DNA of 64,000 bases from contig JAFRSU010000006.1 of the NCBI GenBank assembly GCA_017427415.1, positions 1 to 64,000 on the forward strand. Direction: 5' to 3'. The stretch comes from Lachnospiraceae bacterium. GTDB taxonomy: Bacteria > Bacillota > Clostridia > Lachnospirales > Lachnospiraceae. Shown here one piece after another: positions 9,174-19,668 of the stretch. The notes beneath the pieces are model-generated. The model did no database searches and had not been told where the DNA came from. It saw nothing but the letters and a program-made list of their open reading frames with translations. The position numbers and the translations under genes are program-made. Numbering within the stretch: position 1 is the stretch's first letter; each line of letters begins with the position of its first letter.

Positions 9174-11273
9174 TCAGTTTCTTACACCGAATAACAGATC
9201 GCCGTATGTAGGGAACGGCCAGTAGCTTCTGTCGGTAAGTACTTCAGCCTCATCTGCTGCAGCACGGAGCTTAGTCATGGCAGGGATAACACCGTCCCTG
9301 ATCTTATATGACTCATCAATGATATCCTTTGCCTTTGCAAGTCCTGCCACCTTGGTCTTTAAGCTTTCTGCACCGCTTAAGATCTTCTCTACCGAAACTG
9401 AAAGCTTCTTGATAAGATCTGTCTCATAACCGAATACCAGCGATGCATCTATAGCCTTCTTATCGGCTACGGTCTTTGCAAGCTTACCGATATAGCTTTC
9501 AATGGCAGGAGCTATCTGTGTCTTAGCCATATCGATCATGGTATTGGCTTCGATGGTGATGGTCTTGCAGTAATTCTCAAGCATGATCTCACATCTCGAC
9601 TCTATCTCAGCCTTTGAGAATACCTTGTGGCTTGTAAGCATCTTAACGTTTTTATCAGAAAGAATAAGAGGCATACAGTCGGGAGTGGTACGGAGGTTAA
9701 GCAGTCCTCTCTTCTCGGTAGCTTCCTTGATCCATGCATCATCATATCCGTTGCCGTTAAATATGATCCTCTTATGCTCTTTGATGGTTTTCTGGATGAG
9801 CTTATGAAGGTCAGCCTCGAAATTCTTTGATTTCTCAAGCTGGTCGGCATATACCTTAAGAGTTTCAGCCACGCAGCTGTTGAGCATGATGTTTGCACAT
9901 GCGATACTGTTCGAAGAACCGAGCATTCTGAACTCAAACTTATTGCCGGTAAATGCGAAAGGCGATGTACGGTTACGGTCTGTGGTATCCCTGTTAAATC
10001 TCGGAAGTACGTCAACACCGAGCTTCATCTGCTTCTTTTCAACACCTGTATAAGGTTTATCCTTCTCGATAGCCTCAAGGATACCGTTAAGTTCCTCTCC
10101 AAGGAAGATGGATATAACTGCGGGAGGTGCCTCGTTTGCACCAAGTCTGTGGTCATTTCCTGCGGTTGCTACTGACAGGCGGAGCAGATCCTGATACTCA
10201 TCAACAGCCTTGATAACTGCACAAAGGAATGTCAAAAACTGAGCATTCTCATAAGGAGTATCACCGGGTGATAAAAGGTTTACGCCTGTATCGGTACCGA
10301 TAGACCAGTTGTTATGCTTACCGCTTCCGTTTACACCCGCGAAAGGCTTTTCATGAAGCAGACATACAAGGCCGTGACGTGCAGCTACCTTCTGCATGAT
10401 CTCCATGGTCAGCTGGTTCTGGTCTGTAGCAATATTTGTAGTAGAATATATGGGTGCCAGTTCGTGCTGCGCGGGAGCCACTTCATTATGCTCAGTCTTA
10501 GCTAAAACGCCAAGCTTCCATAACTCATCATTAAGGTCGTTCATGTACTCCTGAACCTTCGGCTGGATGGAACCGAAATAATGATCATCCATCTCCTGTG
10601 TCTTAGGAGGCTTTGCACCGAACAATGTACGTCCGGTAAATTTCAGGTCTTCCCTCTTTTCATACATTTCCTTAGATACAAGGAAATATTCCTGCTCAGG
10701 ACCTACTGAAGTGGTAACACGCTTAACATCATCATTTCCGAAAAGTTTAAGTATTCTTAATGCCTGTTTATTTAATGCTTCCATTGAGCGGAGCAGAGGA
10801 GTTTTCTTGTCAAGCGCCTCGCCGCCGTACGAGCAGAATGCAGTAGGGATACATAATGTCTTATCCTTTATAAAGGCATATGAAGTAGGATCCCATGCTG
10901 TATATCCTCTCGCCTCAAATGTGGCACGAAGGCCGCCGCTGGGGAATGAGGATGCGTCAGGCTCTCCTTTTATAAGTTCCTTGCCTGAGAATTCCATGAT
11001 AACACCGCCGTCGGGTGAGGGCTCTATAAAGCTGTCATGTTTTTCAGCCGTGATACCGGTAAGAGGCTGGAACCAGTGTGTAAAATGAGTAGCGCCCTTT
11101 TCCACTGCCCAGTCCTTCATAGCCTTTGCTACTGCATTGGCTACACGATCCTCAAGTCTCGTTCCCTCATCTATAGTCTTTTTAAGTGACTTGTAGATAT
11201 CTGCAGGGAGCTTAGATTTCATAACTCTGTCATCAAATACGTTACATCCAAAATAATCAGATACAGTTTTCAT
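9174..11273 (-). CDS. glnN: Glutamine synthetase type III
   Basis: 699-residue GSIII, a large dodecameric form of glutamine synthetase found in Bacteroidota, cyanobacteria and many Clostridia. Recognisable motifs are GPEQEYFLV (metal site), [12 protein letters not shown] and [21 protein letters not shown], with the long helical C-terminus of this type. Length is normal. It lies 54 bases after asnB on the same strand with no visible promoter or terminator between, so it is probably expressed from the asnB leader. The window thus encodes two unrelated-class glutamine synthetases, GSI and GSIII, under separate copies of the same RNA element. Confidence 0.96.
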   Translation of the reverse strand: MKTVSDYFGCNVFDDRVMKSKLPADIYKSLKKTIDEGTRLEDRVANAVAKAMKDWAVEKGATHFTHWFQPLTGITAEKHDSFIEPSPDGGVIMEFSGKELIKGEPDASSFPSGGLRATFEARGYTAWDPTSYAFIKDKTLCIPTAFCSYGGEALDKKTPLLRSMEALNKQALRILKLFGNDDVKRVTTSVGPEQEYFLVSKEMYEKREDLKFTGRTLFGAKPPKTQEMDDHYFGSIQPKVQEYMNDLNDELWKLGVLAKTEHNEVAPAQHELAPIYSTTNIATDQNQLTMEIMQKVAARHGLVCLLHEKPFAGVNGSGKHNNWSIGTDTGVNLLSPGDTPYENAQFLTFLCAVIKAVDEYQDLLRLSVATAGNDHRLGANEAPPAVISIFLGEELNGILEAIEKDKPYTGVEKKQMKLGVDVLPRFNRDTTDRNRTSPFAFTGNKFEFRMLGSSNSIACANIMLNSCVAETLKVYADQLEKSKNFEADLHKLIQKTIKEHKRIIFNGNGYDDAWIKEATEKRGLLNLRTTPDCMPLILSDKNVKMLTSHKVFSKAEIESRCEIMLENYCKTITIEANTMIDMAKTQIAPAIESYIGKLAKTVADKKAIDASLVFGYETDLIKKLSVSVEKILSGAESLKTKVAGLAKAKDIIDESYKIRDGVIPAMTKLRAAADEAEVLTDRSYWPFPTYGDLLFGVRN

Positions 11274-11327
11274 AGTAAATCCTCTTTTCTATAGTATTTT
11301 TATTGCTTTACAATTCAGTTTCTTATG

Positions 11328-12911
11328 TTATTTTCCGCTGGCTCCGTAGTTGGAAAGCACTCTGGCCGAAGGATCATTTACATTACAGCCTTCCCATGTC
11401 TTGTTGGGCATCCAGAAATCCACTACCATGTCGGACTGTCCGGGATAATACTTCTCAAATATCTGCCTGTAGAGCAGTGATTCCTTTGTAAATGGAGTGG
11501 CATGTGTGTATTTACCGCACTCTTTTGTAAACTCTTCATCAGAGATCTTTTCGTTCGCATACTCTTTAAGATAATCTACCATAGAGTGTCCCACGGCATC
11601 CGAGAATGCTGCTTTCTCACGCCATAGTATTTCTTCCGGCAGATAATCTCCCTTTTCAAAAGCCTTTCTTAGAAGATACTTTCCTTTTCCGTATGTATTG
11701 ATCTTCTTTTCGGGATCTATCGACATAACATATTTTACAAAATCGATATCTCCGAAAGGTACTCTGGCCTCAAGCGAATTAACCGATATGCATCTGTCGG
11801 CACGGAGAACATCATACATATGAAGCTCTCTTATACGTTTTTCGGCCTCCTTCTGAAACTCTTCCGCGTTCGGAGCGAAATCGGTGTATTTGTATCCGAA
11901 CAGTTCATCCGATATTTCACCGGTCAGCAGAACTCTTATATCGGTTGTCTCATGTATGGCTTTACATACAAGATACATGCCCATGCTTGCCCTGATAGTC
12001 GTGATATCATAAGTTCCGAGGATGTATATGACTTTCTCCAGAGAATCTATAACCTCTTCGGGCGTCATATACACTTCTGTATGGTCACTTCCGATATAAT
12101 CAGCTACCTGCTTTGCATACTTAAGGTCTATGGCATCCTCTCTCATACCTATGGCAAATGTCCGTATGGGCTTATCGGATTTCTTTGCTGCTATAGCACA
12201 GACGAGTGATGAATCAAGCCCTCCCGAAAGCAGGAACCCGACCTTGGCATCGGCCACAAGCCTCTTTTCCACTCCCGATACCAGCTTGTCATGGATCTTT
12301 GAATATATAGTCTCAAGGTCATCATGATTTACCCTGCAAGGCTTAGATATCTCGTTATAGCAGATAAACTTTCCGTTTTTATAATAATGTCCGGGAGGGA
12401 AAGGCATAACCTTCTTTACTATCCCGATAAGGTTCTTTGCTTCACTTGCAAATACAATAGCTCCGCCCTCATCATAACCGTAGTACAGCGGTCTTATACC
12501 TATCGGATCCCTGGCAGCTATATACCCGCCTGTCTTGCCGTCATATATGACGCATGCAAACTCGGCATCTAACATCCTGAACATTTCCGTACCGTATTCG
12601 AAATACAGCGGAAGAAGTACCTCACAGTCACTCTCACTTATAAAGGTATAACCCTTTTCTATCAGCATATCGCGGAGCAGCTTAAAGTCATATATCTCAC
12701 CGTTGCATACACAGTAGCTTCCCCTTGCCTCGAACGGCTGCATGCCTTCATCATGCAGGCCCATTATGGCCAGACGGTGAAAGCCCATTATTCCGTTCCC
12801 GGTATTTATAATACGCGAATCATCGGGTCCGCGCGATACGGTCTTTTCAAATCCTTCCTTAAACTTTTCCGGATCTGCCTCTTTCTCACAATATGTCATG
12901 ATCGAGCACAT
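11328..12911 (-). CDS. asnB: Asparagine synthetase B (glutamine-hydrolysing)
   Basis: 527 residues. Met removal exposes Cys2 (MCSIMTYC) as the N-terminal nucleophile of the class II glutamine amidotransferase domain. The synthetase domain carries the ATP pyrophosphatase motif SGGLDSS at about residue 228. It amidates aspartate to asparagine using glutamine. Length matches AsnB (about 525-555). It heads the asnB-glnN unit and has the most elaborate leader in the window, with two hexaloop/terminator modules in series. It is divergent from an acyltransferase gene. Confidence 0.96.
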   Translation of the reverse strand: MCSIMTYCEKEADPEKFKEGFEKTVSRGPDDSRIINTGNGIMGFHRLAIMGLHDEGMQPFEARGSYCVCNGEIYDFKLLRDMLIEKGYTFISESDCEVLLPLYFEYGTEMFRMLDAEFACVIYDGKTGGYIAARDPIGIRPLYYGYDEGGAIVFASEAKNLIGIVKKVMPFPPGHYYKNGKFICYNEISKPCRVNHDDLETIYSKIHDKLVSGVEKRLVADAKVGFLLSGGLDSSLVCAIAAKKSDKPIRTFAIGMREDAIDLKYAKQVADYIGSDHTEVYMTPEEVIDSLEKVIYILGTYDITTIRASMGMYLVCKAIHETTDIRVLLTGEISDELFGYKYTDFAPNAEEFQKEAEKRIRELHMYDVLRADRCISVNSLEARVPFGDIDFVKYVMSIDPEKKINTYGKGKYLLRKAFEKGDYLPEEILWREKAAFSDAVGHSMVDYLKEYANEKISDEEFTKECGKYTHATPFTKESLLYRQIFEKYYPGQSDMVVDFWMPNKTWEGCNVNDPSARVLSNYGASGK

Positions 12912-12947
12912 TTACTCTGTACCTCCCTTATCATGAGGCAATAAAAA

Positions 12948-13085
12948 CAAAAAATGCCTTATACTCCGCATGCGGATATAAGACATCATTGCCCGTAAAA
13001 TATTAAAAGAGTCTTTGAACCTGCGTTCAAAGACTCCTTTGCCTCTACGAATAGTTATATTACCTCACATTAAGGCATTTGTCAA
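12948..13085 (-). promoter_or_regulatory. asnB promoter plus tandem ANTAR-type hexaloop/terminator leader
   Basis: Minus strand promoter: TTGACA (13080-13085), 17 bases, TAATAT (13057-13062). Module 1: hairpin 13047-13028 (UAGAGGC/GUCUUUG), loop AAAGGA, overlapping terminator hairpin 13036-13009 with TTTTAATATTTT. Module 2: hairpin 12994-12981 (GGGC/GUCU), loop AAUGAU, overlapping terminator hairpin 12986-12954 followed by TTTTTTGTTTTT. Both loops have A1 and G4. The first loop starts 17 bases after the -10. Confidence 0.8.
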
Positions 13086-13114
13086 CCTTTTTTTTCTCAA
13101 AAAACATAAGGATA

Positions 13115-13142
13115 TTGTATTTTCCCAAAAAAATGCTATACT
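13115..13142 (+). promoter_or_regulatory. Probable acyltransferase promoter
   Basis: -35 TTGTAT (13115-13120), 16-base spacer, -10 TATACT (13137-13142), about 58 bases before the GTG start. Confidence 0.55.
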
Positions 13143-13200
13143 TATACCGTTCGGAAATCATGTGTTTATTCCGGCATGCTTATAAACGGAGGATTTAAAA

Positions 13201-15072
13201 GTGAGCGAAAAGCGTGATAAATCAAATAAAAAATTCATGCTGTTATCCGCGATCGGCATATTTATGGTCGTGGATCATCATACATTTACGGCTTTTAATA
13301 TTTTGGGAGATTTTCTTCCTTACAATTCATTTTTTATGCCCATGTTTGTTTTCATATCGGGCTATTTTAACAAAGTCGATGCTTCTACCAACTTGTGGAG
13401 TTATTTCGTAAAAAAAGTCAAAACACTGTTGGTCCCTTACATAGGCTTGTCATTTACCGTTTTCACGATCCAGCAGCTGATAAGCTATATCAAGCTCGGT
13501 AACGAGATGACTCCCCTTCCGTCAGGTTACCTGTCCTATGTACTTAACAGGATAATAACCGTTGGTTCTTACGGAGTCATTGTTGAACCCATGTGGTTTG
13601 TTATCGCGTTGTTCTTTACTTTGATCGTTTATGCGGTATTGAAAAAATTCCTGTATAAGATATGGAACAGTTATATTATGTTTGTCCTGTTCTGCGGTCT
13701 TCAGATTTTTACTGTTTACCTTGCCAAAAATGCGGATATGGGATCACTCGAATATCTGCTTGTACCCCTTAAGGCATTGTTTTTCTTTCCTTTTATCGAA
13801 CTGGGTATCATCTACCGGGAGCATCTGGAGAAAAAACATACTGCCATGTCAGGCACAGGCAAGATCGCTCTTATGTTCATCCTGCTTGTGATAAATACGA
13901 TCCGTACCGTATATATGCCTGCCGCATATGACATCGCTTTTGACAGCATAGACGAACTTGCGGGATTTACAAGTCCGTATTTTATCACTCCCCTTATATC
14001 CGCCATAATAGGCATCCTGTTCTGGACCACTTTTGCGGATCTGGTCGGTAAGCAGGTATATGAAAGCAGGTTTGTAAACTTTATGTCCTGCAATACCTTC
14101 TGGATCATGGGGCTCCATATCATATTTTACAATATCTTCAACTGCCTGCTTATGGGTATAAACAATATAGTTGCACTACCGTATTTTGATGTTGAAGCCT
14201 TTAAGGAAACGGAGTGGTATTTCTGGGGCATCAGCAGCAATATAAAGATGCTCTACGTCATAGTCGGCATCCTCGGACCTTTAGGTCTTAAATGGATATA
14301 TGACCGGATATGTTCATTTGTTAACAGCAGGATAGAAAAAGCCGGCTCCGACCAAAAAGTTAAAACTCTTAAGCTCGTCTCCAAGGCAGCATTTGTCCTT
14401 GTCTTTGCTCTCGCAGTCGGACTTGTTATATTGCTTACGGGACCTAAAACAGAGGAAATTGAACCGGATAATCCGGAAGCAGCCTATGATGAGCCTGACG
14501 GAGAGTCATACGGTGATGCTGACGGACTGGATATTCCCGCAATATCAGATGATATCATCGATGACGGGCAGACCTCTTCGGATACGGATGATGGCACGGA
14601 TAACAACGGCACCCCTGATACAAACCCGGATAATAACACACCTCCGGAAGATGTGACTTCCGCGTATGCGTATATAGATATAGTCTATAACTACATGGGT
14701 ACCAATACCGATTATCTGACCGAACCATATGCGATAACCGGCAACGGTACCTATACCGTCACGATCAACCGCAACGACAGCTCTGAAGCAGATCTCGCTT
14801 TTGATTCACTCTCATATATGGGTATCAGACTTTTAGATGATGATACTTCAGATGTCGATATTAAAAAGGCTGCGATCACCGATGTAAAAGTAAACTGCGA
14901 CGGTATACAGTTGACGGTCGACGATGCCGGTTCCACGGATTACGCAGACGGTGTCATATATGACTTTTTCGACTGCTACGACCCGGATGGGAACAGCGAA
15001 GCCGTATACGATTTCAGTAGTAAAAATACCATCGAGATCTCATTTACGATCACCGGTGCAAAGATCGGATAA
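13201..15072 (+). CDS. Acyltransferase-3 family membrane protein with extracytoplasmic C-terminal domain
   Basis: 623 residues with a GTG start after ACGGAGG. Residues 1-375 resemble acyltransferase family 3 (OafA/WecH-like): an early VVDHHTF, FMPMFVFISGYF and about ten hydrophobic helices. Such proteins O-acylate surface sugars or lipids. A further hydrophobic segment (about 395-415, FVLVFALAVGLVILLTG) is followed by a very acidic Asp/Asn/Pro/Thr linker (about 420-490) and a roughly 130-residue domain that looks all-beta. The tail has no function I can name. It is the only clearly non-nitrogen gene in the core and ends 12 bases from convergent gltB. Confidence 0.75.
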   Translation: MSEKRDKSNKKFMLLSAIGIFMVVDHHTFTAFNILGDFLPYNSFFMPMFVFISGYFNKVDASTNLWSYFVKKVKTLLVPYIGLSFTVFTIQQLISYIKLGNEMTPLPSGYLSYVLNRIITVGSYGVIVEPMWFVIALFFTLIVYAVLKKFLYKIWNSYIMFVLFCGLQIFTVYLAKNADMGSLEYLLVPLKALFFFPFIELGIIYREHLEKKHTAMSGTGKIALMFILLVINTIRTVYMPAAYDIAFDSIDELAGFTSPYFITPLISAIIGILFWTTFADLVGKQVYESRFVNFMSCNTFWIMGLHIIFYNIFNCLLMGINNIVALPYFDVEAFKETEWYFWGISSNIKMLYVIVGILGPLGLKWIYDRICSFVNSRIEKAGSDQKVKTLKLVSKAAFVLVFALAVGLVILLTGPKTEEIEPDNPEAAYDEPDGESYGDADGLDIPAISDDIIDDGQTSSDTDDGTDNNGTPDTNPDNNTPPEDVTSAYAYIDIVYNYMGTNTDYLTEPYAITGNGTYTVTINRNDSSEADLAFDSLSYMGIRLLDDDTSDVDIKKAAITDVKVNCDGIQLTVDDAGSTDYADGVIYDFFDCYDPDGNSEAVYDFSSKNTIEISFTITGAKIG

Positions 15073-15084
15073 ACTTTTTGCCTT

Positions 15085-18000
15085 TCATTTGCTATTTATA
15101 AATTCCGTAAATGCCTTTATCTGAGCTTCGTCCTTACTCATATGCTTATCCAGGTTCTTGTCTATAAGGCTCATTATCTCCTTATAATCAACAGGGATTA
15201 TCTTCTTGAAAGAAGCAATATAAGTATCAAAGTTATCAAGTATCTTCTTTCCCTTTGCCGAGCCGGTGAGTTTTACATGCTTTTCGATGATGCTCTTAAC
15301 CTTTTCTATGTCAGCCTTGTTTTCCAAGCTTTCCATGCTTACTAACTGATGGTTCAGATTTTTATAAAGCTTATTCCCTTCGTCGAGCACGTAAGCCACA
15401 CCGCCGCTCATACCTGCTGCAAAATTCTTGCCGGTAGGTCCCAATATGACTGCACAGCCGCCCGTCATATATTCACAGCCATGCTCTCCGACACCTTCCA
15501 CTACTGCAGTAGCACCTGAATTCCTTACACAGAATCTTTCTCCTGCCATACCTGCTATATATGCCTCACCGGATGTTGCTCCGTAAAGTGCCACGTTGCC
15601 TATCAGGATATTTTCGCTCGGATCGTACTTTGCATTATCGGGAGCTTTTACTATAAGCTTACCTCCCGATAACCCTTTCCCGAAGTAATCATTAGAATCA
15701 CCGGTGATCGTCAAAGTCAGTCCCTTAGGTACAAAGGCACCAAAGCTCTGACCGCCTGCACCATGACAGTTAACTTTTACAGTATCCTCAGGAAGCCCCT
15801 CAGGATGAAGCTTGGTGATCTCAGCACCGAGCAGCGTTCCGAACGTTCTGTCCGTATTCTTGATATCCACCGATATCTCGCAGGCTTTACCGTCTTTTAC
15901 TGCCTTAAGTACGTTCTTATCCTTTAAGAGTACTTTCTCATCCACTGTATCTTCAAGCTTAAAATCATACAGATTCTTTGCATCAAATACCTGATCCGCC
16001 CTGTCAACCCCGGACATATCGCAAAGTATCCTTTTAAGATCGATGGATGCTGTCTTAGTGTTCATATCAGCTTTGCTCTTTAACAGATCCGTTCTTCCGA
16101 CCAGCTCCGATATGCTTCTCACACCGAGCTTAGCCATGTATTCTCTCAGCTCTCTTGCGATAAACCGCATGAAGTTTTCAACATACTCGGGCTTTCCTGC
16201 AAAACGCTTACGTAATTCGGGGTTCTGGGTAGCTATACCCATAGGACAGGTATCCTGATGGCATACTCTCATCATCACACATCCTAAAGTTACAAGCGGA
16301 GCGGTAGCAAATCCGAATTCTTCGGCACCTAAGATAGCTGCTATAGCTACGTCACGGCCGCTCATAAGCTTTCCGTCCGTCTCGATCCTTACCTTATTTC
16401 TTAGGCCGTTGGCTACAAGTGTCTGATGGGTCTCAGCAAGTCCTAACTCCCAGGGAAGTCCTGCGTTATGTATCGAACTTAACGGTGCTGCACCTGTACC
16501 TCCGTCATAACCGGATATAAGTATTACCTGTGCACCTGCTTTTGCAACACCTGAAGCTATGGTGCCTACACCTGCCTCCGATACCAGCTTGACCGATATC
16601 CTTGCGTTCTTGTTCGCATTTTTAAGGTCATATATAAGTTCTGCCAGATCCTCTATCGAGTAGATATCATGATGAGGGGGCGGAGATATAAGGCTTACGC
16701 CGGGTGTCGAATGTCTCGTTTTTGCTATCCAGGGATATACCTTTTTCCCGGGAAGATGTCCGCCTTCACCGGGCTTTGCACCCTGTGCCATTTTTATCTG
16801 TATCTCTTCAGCGCTTAAGAGATATCCGCTTGTGACACCGAAACGTCCGGAAGCTACCTGCTTTATCTTCGAGCTTCTGTCATCCTTTGTACCTGCGGTA
16901 GCTATCCTCTCATCACTCTCACCCCCTTCACCGCTGTTGGACCTGCCCTGTAAGTGGTTCATAGCGATAGCGAGTGCCGTATGTGCTTCCTCCGAGATAG
17001 AGCCGTAAGACATCGCGCCTGTCTTAAATCTCTTTACTATCTCATCTTCACTTTCTACTTCGTCAAGCGGTATCCCTTCAGCCGGGAAGTTAAAGTCTAT
17101 CAGGCTGCGTAAGTATCCGGTCTGCTCCTTATCCACCATGGAAGTATATGTTTTAAATCTATCATAGTTACCTTCACGCGTGGATAACTGTAACATATGT
17201 ATGGTCTCAGGGTTATATCTGTGGTTCTCACCCTGACTTCTCGATTTATGTCTGCCATATGCGGTAAGCTCGTTATTGACCGCAAGTCCTAACGGATCGA
17301 ATGCACGGCTGTGCTGTGCGTCCACTGCATTTCCGATATCATCTAAGGTTATGCCGCCCACTCTTGTGACCGTACCGGTAAAGTATTCGTTTATAACATC
17401 TTCCGAAATGCCTACGGCCTCAAATATCTTGCTTCCCTGATACGACTGGATGGTAGATATACCCATCTTGGATGCGATCTTCACTATACCGGAAAGTATC
17501 GCCTTATCATAATCCTCACATGCCGCATAATAATCCTTGTCCAAAAGTTCCTCATCCACAAGCTCTTTTATGGCTGCATGTGCCAGATAAGGATTGACTG
17601 CCGATGCGCCGAAACCCAGTAATGTTGCAAAATGATGTACTTCTCTCGGCTCACCCGATTCTACTATGATCGACATAGCCGTGGACTTCTTAGTCTCTAC
17701 CAGATGCTTATGTACAGCTGCTACTGCAAGCAGTGAAGGAAGTGCCACATGGTTTTCATCCACTCCCCTGTCCGAAAGGATAAGTACGGTAGCGCCTGCA
17801 CGGTAAACCTTGTCAACTTCGATAAACAGATGCTTTAATACCCGTTTGACAGGTGTTCCCTTATAAAAACAGGTTGATATCTTTGCTATATTAAAGCCGT
17901 CCTTTTTCATATGGGAGATTTTAAGCAGATCAAGGTCCGAAAGGATCGGGTTCTGTATCTTTAACACATGACAGTTATACGGCTTTTCTTCCAGCAGATT

Positions 18001-19641
18001 ACCGTTCTTGCCGACATATACGCATGTAGATGTCACTATCTTTTCACGCTCCGCATCGATCGGAGGATTGGTAACCTGCGCAAACAGCTGCTTAAAATAA
18101 TAGAATAACGGCTGGTAGTTTTCCGAAAGAGCTGCTATAGGTGTATCCACACCCATAGCTCCTATCGGCTCGGAACCGTTAAGTGCCATAGCAAGGATCG
18201 AATCATGATAGTTTTCATAAGTATATCCGAATGCCTTCTGAAGACGCTTGAGTTCATCACCTTTTACCGAAGGGACCTTTATATTGGGTATCTTTATATC
18301 ATGAAGTTTTACAATATTGCTGTCCAGCCATTCACCGTAAGGCTCCTTATGTGCATATCTTTCCTTTATCTCGGTATCATCTATGATACGTCCCTGCACG
18401 GTGTCGACCAGCAGCATCTTTCCGGGGTGAAGTCTTTCCTTTTTTACGATATGCTCCTCGGGGATATCAAGTACGCCTACTTCACTCGAAAGTATAAGTC
18501 TGTCATCATCAGTTACATAGTATCTTGAAGGACGAAGTCCGTTTCTGTCAAGTATCGCACCTAACAGGTCACCATCTGAAAATACTATGGATGCGGGACC
18601 GTCCCACGGCTCCATCATGGTAGCGTAATACTGATAGAAATCCCTTTCCTCCCTGGATAATGTCTCATTATGCGACCAGGGCTCGGGTATGGCTATCATA
18701 GCAGCCAAAGGGAGCTCCATACCGCTCATCATCAGAAACTCCAGAGTATTATCAAGCATAGCCGAATCGGAACCACTCTGGGATATAACGGGAAGTACCT
18801 TTGTCATATCTTCCTCGGAAAATACATTCGTATGCATGGTCTCTTCACGGGCCAGCATCTTGTCGGCATTGCCCTTTATGGTATTGATCTCGCCGTTATG
18901 TACTATAAGTCTGTTAGGATGTGCACGGTTCCAGCTGGGTGTAGTATTGGTTGAGAAACGTGAATGTACCGAAGCTATAGCCGACTCGTAATCCTTATCC
19001 ATCAGATCCTTAAAAAAGGTCCTCAGCTGTCCTACAAGGAACATGCCCTTATATACTATGGTCCTGCATGAAAGCGAAGGGATATATGTATTAACATTAC
19101 TCTGTTCAAACTCACGTCTTACTATATAAAGCTTTCTGTCAAAATCAAGATCGGTCTTTACATCGGCAGGTCTCTCGATAAATACCTGATATATCTCCGG
19201 CATACACTCAAGCGCCTTTGTCCCGAGTACTGCGGGATCTGTGTCGACTTTTCTGAATGTTATTATCCTTAAACCGTTCTTCTTTACTATCACTTCAAGC
19301 ATGGCTTTTGCCTGGCGGAGTGCCAGATCGTTTCTCGGGAAAAATATCATACCGACACCATACTCTCTTTTTCCGGGAAGCTCTATGCCGTCCTTTTTTA
19401 ATACCTTCTTGAAAAACTTATGGGGTATCTGGGTAAGTATGCCGACACCGTCACCTGTTTTGCCCTCGGCATCTTTACCTGCCCTGTGCTCTAAGTTTTC
19501 TACTATCGACAGTGCATCGGCTACTGTTTCATGCCCTGCCTTTCCCTTTATATTTACTATCGCACCGATACCGCAGTTATCATGTTCGAAATCCGGATTA
19601 TATAAACCGTTTTTATATACTTCATTCAATGTAAGTTTCAT
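15085..19641 (-). CDS. gltB: Glutamate synthase (GOGAT) large subunit
   Basis: 1518-residue enzyme that transfers glutamine amide nitrogen to 2-oxoglutarate, making two glutamates. Cys23 (DNCGIGAIVN) is the expected mature N-terminal nucleophile of the class II amidotransferase domain after removal of a short propeptide. A central FMN barrel domain carries the [3Fe-4S] cysteines in CVMMRVCHQDTCPMG at about 1118-1130, and a C-terminal beta-helix GXGXG-type domain follows. It lies 27 bases after gltD, an inverted order compared with gltBD of many bacteria. Both are governed by the gltD leader. Confidence 0.97.
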   Translation of the reverse strand: MKLTLNEVYKNGLYNPDFEHDNCGIGAIVNIKGKAGHETVADALSIVENLEHRAGKDAEGKTGDGVGILTQIPHKFFKKVLKKDGIELPGKREYGVGMIFFPRNDLALRQAKAMLEVIVKKNGLRIITFRKVDTDPAVLGTKALECMPEIYQVFIERPADVKTDLDFDRKLYIVRREFEQSNVNTYIPSLSCRTIVYKGMFLVGQLRTFFKDLMDKDYESAIASVHSRFSTNTTPSWNRAHPNRLIVHNGEINTIKGNADKMLAREETMHTNVFSEEDMTKVLPVISQSGSDSAMLDNTLEFLMMSGMELPLAAMIAIPEPWSHNETLSREERDFYQYYATMMEPWDGPASIVFSDGDLLGAILDRNGLRPSRYYVTDDDRLILSSEVGVLDIPEEHIVKKERLHPGKMLLVDTVQGRIIDDTEIKERYAHKEPYGEWLDSNIVKLHDIKIPNIKVPSVKGDELKRLQKAFGYTYENYHDSILAMALNGSEPIGAMGVDTPIAALSENYQPLFYYFKQLFAQVTNPPIDAEREKIVTSTCVYVGKNGNLLEEKPYNCHVLKIQNPILSDLDLLKISHMKKDGFNIAKISTCFYKGTPVKRVLKHLFIEVDKVYRAGATVLILSDRGVDENHVALPSLLAVAAVHKHLVETKKSTAMSIIVESGEPREVHHFATLLGFGASAVNPYLAHAAIKELVDEELLDKDYYAACEDYDKAILSGIVKIASKMGISTIQSYQGSKIFEAVGISEDVINEYFTGTVTRVGGITLDDIGNAVDAQHSRAFDPLGLAVNNELTAYGRHKSRSQGENHRYNPETIHMLQLSTREGNYDRFKTYTSMVDKEQTGYLRSLIDFNFPAEGIPLDEVESEDEIVKRFKTGAMSYGSISEEAHTALAIAMNHLQGRSNSGEGGESDERIATAGTKDDRSSKIKQVASGRFGVTSGYLLSAEEIQIKMAQGAKPGEGGHLPGKKVYPWIAKTRHSTPGVSLISPPPHHDIYSIEDLAELIYDLKNANKNARISVKLVSEAGVGTIASGVAKAGAQVILISGYDGGTGAAPLSSIHNAGLPWELGLAETHQTLVANGLRNKVRIETDGKLMSGRDVAIAAILGAEEFGFATAPLVTLGCVMMRVCHQDTCPMGIATQNPELRKRFAGKPEYVENFMRFIARELREYMAKLGVRSISELVGRTDLLKSKADMNTKTASIDLKRILCDMSGVDRADQVFDAKNLYDFKLEDTVDEKVLLKDKNVLKAVKDGKACEISVDIKNTDRTFGTLLGAEITKLHPEGLPEDTVKVNCHGAGGQSFGAFVPKGLTLTITGDSNDYFGKGLSGGKLIVKAPDNAKYDPSENILIGNVALYGATSGEAYIAGMAGERFCVRNSGATAVVEGVGEHGCEYMTGGCAVILGPTGKNFAAGMSGGVAYVLDEGNKLYKNLNHQLVSMESLENKADIEKVKSIIEKHVKLTGSAKGKKILDNFDTYIASFKKIIPVDYKEIMSLIDKNLDKHMSKDEAQIKAFTEFINSK

Positions 19642-19668
19642 ATTATCAACGACCTTCCGTAATATTCT

